From positions 1 to 5,155 of the forward strand of contig DCAK01000017.1 in the NCBI GenBank assembly GCA_002311925.1: a stretch of DNA of 5,155 nucleotides, read 5' to 3'. The notes below the pieces were generated by a model. That model was not told the origin of the DNA. It did not search any database and saw only the letters and a list, made by a program, of their open reading frames with translations. Position numbers and translations under genes: made by a program. The stretch comes from Planctomycetes bacterium UBA1135. GTDB taxonomy: Bacteria > Planctomycetota > UBA1135. Shown here piece after piece: positions 1 to 5,155 of the stretch (positions are counted from its first letter, which is position 1; the number at the start of each line of letters is the position of its first letter).

Positions 1-1338
<1,338 letters not shown>

Positions 1339-1345
1339 GTTCGGA

Positions 1346-1711
1346 TTGAGCCCGAAAAAGACCAACCCCTCGCTCGCGCTGGCTGAAATGCTGGCGCGCG
1401 TGGCTGAAGAGTCCAAGGGTGAAGAAATCCGGATACTTCACGTCGCCGAACTGCTTTACATCACGGATTATTTTGTCCTGGTGACTTCGGGCTCGACCCG
1501 TCAAACCAAGGCCCTCGCCATGTCCATGCAGGCGGAGGCGAAGAAGGTGACGGGGAGCAAGGGGATGGTCGAGGGAACACCGAAATCAAGATGGTGGCTT
1601 TGCGATTTTGGTTCCGTCGTGGTTCACATCCTCGACACCGAATCGAGGGAGTTCTACGCCCTGGACGATTTATGGGCCGACGCCGGGGAAGTCCCCTTCG
1701 TGGCAGCCTGA
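1346..1711 (+). CDS. rsfS: Ribosomal silencing factor RsfS (Iojap/DUF143 family)
   Basis: RsfS binds ribosomal protein uL14 on the large subunit and blocks joining with the 30S subunit, lowering translation in starvation or stationary phase. The 121-residue length is normal. Family motifs are clear: ITDYFVLVTSGSTRQTKALA at 39-58, EGTPKSRWWLCDFGSVVVHIL at 76-96, and the C-terminal REFYALDDLW at 101-110. The start shown is a TTG seven nt after the hppA stop. It is the first possible start after an in-frame TGA at 1304, and no good Shine-Dalgarno precedes it. An ATG at 1388 (residue 15) is the alternative and would remove only the poorly conserved N-terminus. The tight spacing implies co-transcription with hppA, perhaps with reinitiation. 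In many bacteria this gene sits with nadD and rlmH; neither is present on the sequenced side. Confidence 0.94.
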   Translation: MSPKKTNPSLALAEMLARVAEESKGEEIRILHVAELLYITDYFVLVTSGSTRQTKALAMSMQAEAKKVTGSKGMVEGTPKSRWWLCDFGSVVVHILDTESREFYALDDLWADAGEVPFVAA

Positions 1712-1723
1712 CGGACGGCTCTT

Positions 1724-1758
1724 GCGGGTCGCGGTTCAGTTCGTTCCCTTCGACCCGC
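1724..1758. terminator. Inverted repeat between convergent rsfS and dedA, candidate bidirectional terminator
   Basis: GCGGGTCG at 1724-1731 and its exact complement CGACCCGC at 1751-1758 form an 8-bp GC-rich stem with a 19-nt loop. The repeat starts 13 nt past the rsfS stop, spans the dedA stop, and runs into the last dedA codons. It is the only sizeable hairpin at this head-on junction. No U-rich tract follows on either strand, so it is not a textbook intrinsic terminator; it could also act as a 3'-end stabiliser or arise by chance in GC-rich DNA. Confidence 0.4.
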
Positions 1759-2383
1759 GTTCCGCCCTTTCTCGGCGAATCGAGGCAAGGCGTTCAACCT
1801 GGCCGGCGCGCCATCTCCTGAACAACCACCATCCCGCAAAGGCGCCGAGGATGGCGAGGGGGATTTCGAACCTGTGGATGAGGGTCATGGCGTAATCCAG
1901 GTTTTCGGCGAACAGGCGCCCGAGATAGACGGAGATGGGAACCGTCAGGAGGGCGCCGATTGAATCCAGGAAGACGAATTTCCACAGGGGCATGCCCAGG
2001 TTGCCGGCCAGGAAATAGGCCATGAGGCGGACTCCGGGAAGAAAACGGGCGGCGAAAACGGCCTTGGTCCCATGGGCAAAGAATATTTTCTTGAACCGCA
2101 TGCGCCGGGCGGGCCTAAATTTTTTCCGGAGCAGCGGCCACTGGTAGACCCTTTCGCCGGCGAACCTTCCCATCCACCAGATGAGGGAGTCTCCGACCAG
2201 GATTCCGGCGTAACACCACCCCATGGCTGCAAGAAACCCAAGGTCGCCCGTGGCGACAAAGTATCCCGTGCCGAGGAGGACAATTTCCTCGGACCAGGGG
2301 GGAAGCCCGAAGCCGCACAACAGGAGCAGGGCGAATGCCCACAACCCTGGATGGCTGGACAGGAGTTCCAGGACTGCTTCCAC
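1736..2383 (-). CDS. DedA family (VTT/SNARE-associated domain) membrane protein
   Basis: DedA proteins are polytopic inner-membrane proteins. Members have been linked to scrambling or recycling of lipid carriers (undecaprenyl phosphate, phosphatidylethanolamine) and to membrane-potential and drug resistance phenotypes. The 215-residue product has the family layout: a hydrophobic helix at about 12-28; the re-entrant motif FGLPPWSEEIVLLGTGYFV at 25-43 with acidic Glu32/Glu33; a helix near 48-70 with Gly64-Asp65; a basic cytoplasmic stretch at 86-100; the signature FAARFLPGVRLMAYFLAG at 110-127; and helices at about 134-157 and 173-190. The tail is Arg-rich. Arg113 and Arg119 match, in six-residue spacing, the essential arginine pair of E. 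coli YqjA/YghB. The start is GTG because an in-frame TAG lies just four codons upstream and no Met follows until residue 54. It converges on rsfS and diverges from the FHA gene. Substrate is not predictable from sequence. Confidence 0.92.
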   Translation of the reverse strand: MEAVLELLSSHPGLWAFALLLLCGFGLPPWSEEIVLLGTGYFVATGDLGFLAAMGWCYAGILVGDSLIWWMGRFAGERVYQWPLLRKKFRPARRMRFKKIFFAHGTKAVFAARFLPGVRLMAYFLAGNLGMPLWKFVFLDSIGALLTVPISVYLGRLFAENLDYAMTLIHRFEIPLAILGAFAGWWLFRRWRAGQVERLASIRRERAERGSKGTN

Positions 2384-2389
2384 GCTTGG

Positions 2390-2395
2390 ATTCTA
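2390..2395 (-). promoter_or_regulatory. Candidate -10 element (TAGAAT) for leaderless dedA
   Basis: Read on the minus strand, TAGAAT (5 of 6 matches to TATAAT) lies six nt before the dedA GTG. At this distance the transcription start would fall on or next to the GTG, giving a leaderless mRNA, in keeping with the absence of any Shine-Dalgarno. No convincing -35 box is seen at 16-18 nt, so this is tentative. Confidence 0.35.
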
Positions 2396-2402
2396 AGCCG
2401 TT

Positions 2403-2418
2403 GTCCCGGCGGCGGGAC
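2403..2418. promoter_or_regulatory. Short inverted repeat in the dedA/FHA divergent intergenic region
   Basis: GTCCCG (2403-2408) and CGGGAC (2413-2418) form a perfect 6-bp dyad with a 4-nt GCGG centre. It sits in the roughly 53-nt gap between the divergent starts, immediately 5' of the FHA gene's GAGGAG ribosome-binding site. It could be an operator for either promoter or an RNA hairpin limiting access to that site. It is short and could be chance in GC-rich DNA. Confidence 0.3.
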
Positions 2419-2420
2419 CA

Positions 2421-2426
2421 GAGGAG
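2421..2426 (+). promoter_or_regulatory. Shine-Dalgarno GAGGAG that decides the FHA gene start
   Basis: GAGGAG lies 10 nt before the ATG at 2437 but only 1 nt before the ATG at 2428. The spacing therefore favours 2437, and it argues against the far-upstream ATG at 2335, which would overlap the divergent dedA start. Confidence 0.55.
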
Positions 2427-2436
2427 AATGGGGGCG

Positions 2437-2958
2437 ATGCGTCTTTGCCGGAGAGATACGGGGGAAAGCTGGGAAGTGGAAGAGGGTCACCTTCTGGGTC
2501 GGCTGAAGGCTTGCCATGTGCGCATCGAGGATTCGAGTATTTCCCGAAAGCACGCCGCAATCGAGAATCGGGAAGGGACCCTGTGGATCGTCGACCAAGG
2601 GTCCTCCAATGGTACTTTTCGCAATGGCCAGAAGACTCGGGCCTTCCCCCTGCTGGCCGGCGACCTCCTGACGGTGGGCAAGGTCGCCCTGGATGTCGTT
2701 GGAGACGAAACCGATTCCGCCCGGAATGGCGGAGAGGAACCCCAGACCGAAGTCCAGGAATCCCAAGCCGAGGCCGAGCGGGCTCAACTCCGCCGGGAAT
2801 TGGCCGCTCCCCGGCGTTCGAAAGGATTCGGAGACCTCGACCAGCAACCCGTCGAAATCAAGCTTCTCGCCGTGGTCCTCGGCGGAGGGTTGCTATGGGG
2901 AATGATGGAGTTGGTCCAGTGGATCAGCGCCCGAATGGAGGGTGGAGCCCCGGTCTAG
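2437..2958 (+). CDS. FHA domain protein with a C-terminal transmembrane anchor
   Basis: FHA domains bind phosphothreonine peptides, usually in Ser/Thr-kinase signalling, secretion or cell-envelope assembly. This 173-residue protein has one FHA domain at about 1-90, with the core residues Gly21-Arg22 (HLLGR), Ser36-Arg-Lys-His39 (SISRKHAAIE), Asn58-Gly59 (SSNGT) and Asn63-Gly64, then the LLAGDLLTVGKVALDVV strands. Residues about 90-138 are a Glu/Gln/Arg-rich, probably flexible linker. Residues 141-163 are a single hydrophobic helix and the last ten are short and hydrophilic. It therefore looks tail-anchored, with the FHA domain in the cytoplasm. All phosphopeptide-contact positions are present, so binding is likely retained. 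No kinase or phosphatase gene is in the window, so the partner is unknown. ATG 2428 (three residues longer) is the alternative start. Its stop overlaps that of the convergent glycosyltransferase gene. Confidence 0.88.
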   Translation: MRLCRRDTGESWEVEEGHLLGRLKACHVRIEDSSISRKHAAIENREGTLWIVDQGSSNGTFRNGQKTRAFPLLAGDLLTVGKVALDVVGDETDSARNGGEEPQTEVQESQAEAERAQLRRELAAPRRSKGFGDLDQQPVEIKLLAVVLGGGLLWGMMELVQWISARMEGGAPV

Positions 2959-4067
2959 CCGCCCAGGTACCTTTCCACCGCTTCATCGTACGCCTTTGCG
3001 GTGGCCTTGGCGGTTGCCTCCCAGGTGAATTCGCGGGACCGCAGGCGGAGGACGGCGGAGGCATGGTTGCGCCACCAGTGCTCGCTGGTGATGCGCTCGA
3101 TTCCCTCGGCGATGGAATCCACCTCGTGAGGGTCCACCCGGAGCCCGGCCTCTCCGGCAACCCAGGCCGCGGCGGTTCCGTCACCTACGACGACGGCGGT
3201 TCCGCAAGCCATGGCTTCGAGTACCGGCAGGCCGAATCCTTCGTGCAGGGAGGAATGAATCAGGGCCGTCGTGTGCTGGTACATACGGCGCAATTCCTCG
3301 TCGTCCGCCTGGGGAACGATGCGAATCTTGGACGACCAGGGGCTCGCTGAACAGCGGTCCAGAAAGTCGCGGCTCTCGCCACCTCTTCCCCCGATGATGA
3401 TCCAATCCTCTTCCACCCCGTTTTTCCATGCAGTTTCCATGGCCTTGAGGGTGCGAGCGTAATTTTTTCGGGGTTCCAGGGTGCCGACGGACAGCAGGAA
3501 ACTGTTTTCCTCTATGGAGGGTTCATTGGGAAGCTGGAAACGGGGGGATACCCCGTGGGGAATCACACGGACCTTTTCGGGTTCGACCCCGAGGAGCTCG
3601 GCGTCCTTTTGGCAGGGGTCGCTGGGAACGATGACCAGGTCGGCCCTGGCCAGCATGCGCCGGACGCGGTCCAGAAGGCTGCTGGTCTTCCAACCGTGGA
3701 AATTCGGGTCGACCGCGAAGCCGGCGTCGTGGAGGGTCATGATGGTCGCGGCGGTCCGCACCCGGGGCCAGGCGTAATCCGTCCAGTGGAAGAGGTCGAC
3801 CTTGGCGGGAAACCTGCCGGCATCCATTCCGGGAAGATGGTGAATCTTGTCCATGATGCGGCCAGGAAGAAAACCGCGGTGGATCTGGTGGCGGTCGGCC
3901 TGGAGGCCCTCGGGAATTTTCCTTCCGGCGCGCCAGGAGGGGGCGAACATTTCCAGGAAGGGGCCCTCCTCGAGCTTGGTCAGGGCCACCGCAAGCTCGC
4001 GGACATAGCGCCCGATTCCGGCGTAGTTGAACAACGCCGGGCGAATGTCGTAACCGACCCGCCTCAC
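2955..4067 (-). CDS. Glycosyltransferase family 4 (GT-B fold, Pfam Glycos_transf_1)
   Basis: This is a GT-B enzyme that transfers a sugar from a nucleotide-sugar donor with retention, probably at the cytoplasmic face of the membrane during polysaccharide, lipopolysaccharide or glycolipid synthesis. Its 370 residues match the family size. The N-terminal acceptor domain opens with the glycine motif YAGIGRYVREL at 15-25. The linker region carries VIPHGVSPRF at 168-177. The donor domain begins with LLSVGTLEPRKN at 191-202 and includes IIIGGRGG at 223-230. The EX7E motif is intact: Glu276 and Glu284 within HEGFGLPVLEAMACGTAVV (275-293). Conserved Arg200/Lys201 and His271 are also present. No signal peptide or membrane helix is seen. 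The start is GTG, overlapping the upstream dehydrogenase stop as GTGA, with weak purine-rich sequence (GGAGAAGG) about 12-16 nt before it. Donor and acceptor cannot be predicted; mannosyltransferase-like members share these motifs. Confidence 0.94.
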   Translation of the reverse strand: MRRVGYDIRPALFNYAGIGRYVRELAVALTKLEEGPFLEMFAPSWRAGRKIPEGLQADRHQIHRGFLPGRIMDKIHHLPGMDAGRFPAKVDLFHWTDYAWPRVRTAATIMTLHDAGFAVDPNFHGWKTSSLLDRVRRMLARADLVIVPSDPCQKDAELLGVEPEKVRVIPHGVSPRFQLPNEPSIEENSFLLSVGTLEPRKNYARTLKAMETAWKNGVEEDWIIIGGRGGESRDFLDRCSASPWSSKIRIVPQADDEELRRMYQHTTALIHSSLHEGFGLPVLEAMACGTAVVVGDGTAAAWVAGEAGLRVDPHEVDSIAEGIERITSEHWWRNHASAVLRLRSREFTWEATAKATAKAYDEAVERYLGG

Positions 4068-5113
4068 GCCGGAACTTTACCTTCTCCGGTCAGGCGACTT
4101 TTGAGAGCGGCAGAGACGGCTTCGGTGAAAGCGGCCGTGCCCAGGGAACCGCCGAGATCCTGGGTGGATTGCCCGGCGCCGATGGCGTCTCGAACTCCAT
4201 CGGACAGGCAGGCTCCCAGGGCGCGGAACCCGGAGTGTTCCAGAAGCATGGCGAAGGCCCAGAAAGCGGCGGCCGGGTTGCAGACGCCGTTTCCGGCGAT
4301 GTCGGGAGCAGTGCCTCCGGCGGGGTCGAACATGGCCAGCACCGGATTGCCCGCCTTGTCGAAGGAATAGGAGGCGCTTGCGCCAAGTCCCATCGAGCCC
4401 ACCATTCCGCATGCGGCATCGGAAAGGAAGTCGCCGTATTCGTTCGGGCAGACCACGACCCGATAATCCTCGGGCCTCATGATGAGCTTGGCGAGGAGGG
4501 CGTCGAAAAGTTCGGTCTGGTGCTCGACCTCGGGGAAATCCTTCGAGACTTCGGCCACCGTTTCTTCGAAAAGGCCATCCGTCGCCTTTTGAATCGTGTG
4601 CTTGGAGCTGCTCACCAGGCTGCACCCGAGCCGTTGGGCGAGAGTGAAGCCGAATCGCGCCGCTTCTTGGGAGGGACCTCGCTCGATGACGCGCACCGAA
4701 ACCGCGGCTTCCGTGCCCACCCTTCGACCGGCGTCCTCGTAGGTGCCTCCGACGGCGATGCGAATGATGTGGAGGTCGACGGCGCCATCGTGGCGAGTCT
4801 CCACGCCGGGAATGGAGGACACGGGTCGATGAATGACCGTGAACCCGAAGCGTTCCCGCAGGACCTTGTTGGGGCTCACGTCCTCTGTGATGGTGGGGTA
4901 TTTGAGGGCCACCCGGTGGGCGCGAATGGCGTCCTCAGCCTCGATGAACGCGGCTTCGGGCTCGGCCCTGCGGCGTTCCAGGGAAAGGTCCACCGATTGG
5001 AACTGGAGGTCTAAGGGGAGGTCCTCGGCAATCCGGTGAATGCTATGCGAGAGTTCCTCGGAGATTCCATCTCCTTGGAATTCCGCGATGGGAAGGCTTT
5101 CCGAGGCTGTCAT
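4064..5113 (-). CDS. Isocitrate/isopropylmalate dehydrogenase family protein, probably NAD-dependent isocitrate dehydrogenase-like
   Basis: Family members oxidatively decarboxylate a 2-hydroxy acid such as isocitrate or 3-isopropylmalate, using NAD(P)+ and Mg2+. The 349-residue length fits the short NAD-type enzymes. Aligning by eye to E. coli Icd, substrate and catalytic residues are kept: Ser80 and Asn82 (S113/N115), Arg86 (R119), Arg96 (R129), Arg118 (R153), Tyr125 (Y160), Lys171 (K230), and metal ligands Asp204, Asp228 and Asp232 (D283/D307/D311) around PNEYGDFLSD. Ser-x-Asn favours isocitrate over isopropylmalate. Asp271-Ile272 replaces the Lys-Tyr of NADP enzymes, suggesting NAD+. Oddities: the usual REN-x-E motif reads RIAVGG (118-123), and the cofactor-loop His before Gly-Thr/Ser-Ala-Pro is Gly266. 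The N-terminal FQGDGISEE (12-20) corresponds to the family GDGIGPE. The ATG overlaps a possible upstream stop as ATGA; no Shine-Dalgarno is visible. The stop overlaps the glycosyltransferase start. Confidence 0.88.
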   Translation of the reverse strand: MTASESLPIAEFQGDGISEELSHSIHRIAEDLPLDLQFQSVDLSLERRRAEPEAAFIEAEDAIRAHRVALKYPTITEDVSPNKVLRERFGFTVIHRPVSSIPGVETRHDGAVDLHIIRIAVGGTYEDAGRRVGTEAAVSVRVIERGPSQEAARFGFTLAQRLGCSLVSSSKHTIQKATDGLFEETVAEVSKDFPEVEHQTELFDALLAKLIMRPEDYRVVVCPNEYGDFLSDAACGMVGSMGLGASASYSFDKAGNPVLAMFDPAGGTAPDIAGNGVCNPAAAFWAFAMLLEHSGFRALGACLSDGVRDAIGAGQSTQDLGGSLGTAAFTEAVSAALKSRLTGEGKVPA

Positions 5114-5155
5114 GAGGCGTAAGCAGGGTCCATTTGACCCTTCATTCTATCCCGC
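5110..5155 (-). CDS. Possible C-terminal tail of an upstream gene (partial)
   Basis: A minus-strand frame is open from the right edge and ends with RMKGQMDPAYAS followed by TGA. That TGA shares an ATGA with the dehydrogenase start codon. The next junction in this strand (GTGA) has the same architecture, so a real upstream gene is plausible. Only about 15 residues are visible, too few to identify, and an open frame this short could be chance. The alternative is that this is the promoter/leader of the dehydrogenase. Confidence 0.35.
   Translation of the reverse strand, partial: RDRMKGQMDPAYAS
5125..5141. repeat. Inverted repeat AGGGTC-N5-GACCCT upstream of the dehydrogenase
   Basis: A perfect 6-bp dyad (5125-5130 and 5136-5141) with a CATTT centre lies 12-28 nt upstream of the dehydrogenase ATG. 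A TAGAAT hexamer (minus strand, 5144-5149) sits just beyond it, so the dyad would cover the start point of any promoter there and could be an operator. If the upstream frame is coding, it may be incidental. Confidence 0.3.

Noticed and set aside
1685..1696. GGGGA/TCCCC mini-hairpin near the end of rsfS
   Set aside because: Two-base loop, inside codons, and no following U-tract; too weak to call a terminator.
2335..2436. Longer N-terminus for the FHA protein starting at ATG 2335
   Set aside because: It would overlap the start of divergent dedA, adds an Arg/Pro-rich stretch outside the FHA fold, and ignores the GAGGAG placed for ATG 2437.
2576..2604. 7-bp inverted repeat GGACCCT/AGGGTCC inside the FHA gene
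   Set aside because: It lies in conserved FHA codons (the strands before SSNGT). It resembles the dyad at 5125-5141 but is probably coincidence from coding constraint.
1945..2847. A 300-codon minus-strand frame crossing dedA, the intergenic gap and the FHA gene
   Set aside because: It overlaps two well-supported genes in other frames, its sequence is Pro/Ser-rich low complexity, and it has no family motif.
4169..5014. A 281-codon plus-strand frame antisense to the dehydrogenase
   Set aside because: Gly/Glu/His-rich product typical of antisense frames in GC-rich genes; the minus-strand dehydrogenase carries all the conserved motifs.

Overview
This is a GC-rich bacterial window (about 60% G+C by eye, with GC-biased third codon positions) that is densely packed. 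It holds six confidently recognised genes, plus a possible fragment of a seventh at the right edge. No rRNA, tRNA, CRISPR array, insertion sequence or phage gene is visible, and no stretch over 300 bases lacks a gene. The phylum cannot be fixed from this sequence. A membrane pyrophosphatase with K+-dependent, Na+-pump-type residues, together with GTG/TTG starts and weak Shine-Dalgarno sites, suggests an environmental, possibly anaerobic, bacterium.

Left block (+ strand, 1-1711): the C-terminal two thirds of a membrane-bound ion-pumping pyrophosphatase (hppA family) is followed after 7 nt by rsfS, the ribosome silencing factor. The two are probably co-transcribed. They meet a DedA-family membrane protein head-on (- strand, 1736-2383), with 24 nt between the stop codons and an 8-bp inverted repeat spanning the junction.

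Middle: dedA is divergent from a small FHA-domain protein with a C-terminal membrane anchor (+ strand, about 2437-2958). About 53 nt separate the two starts and contain a short perfect inverted repeat. dedA appears to have a leaderless-type promoter layout.

Right block (- strand, 5155-2955): a possible C-terminal tail of an upstream gene, then an isocitrate/isopropylmalate dehydrogenase-family enzyme, then a family-4 glycosyltransferase. They are joined by ATGA and GTGA stop/start overlaps, which indicates translational coupling. The glycosyltransferase gene ends head-on against the FHA gene so tightly that both stop codons lie in one palindromic CTAG.

Most of the content is housekeeping or membrane function. 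The parts most worth a second look are the divergent active-site motifs of the dehydrogenase, its coupling to a glycosyltransferase, the ion specificity of the pyrophosphatase, and the compact gene junctions. I see no convincing evidence of a wholly new multi-gene system here.
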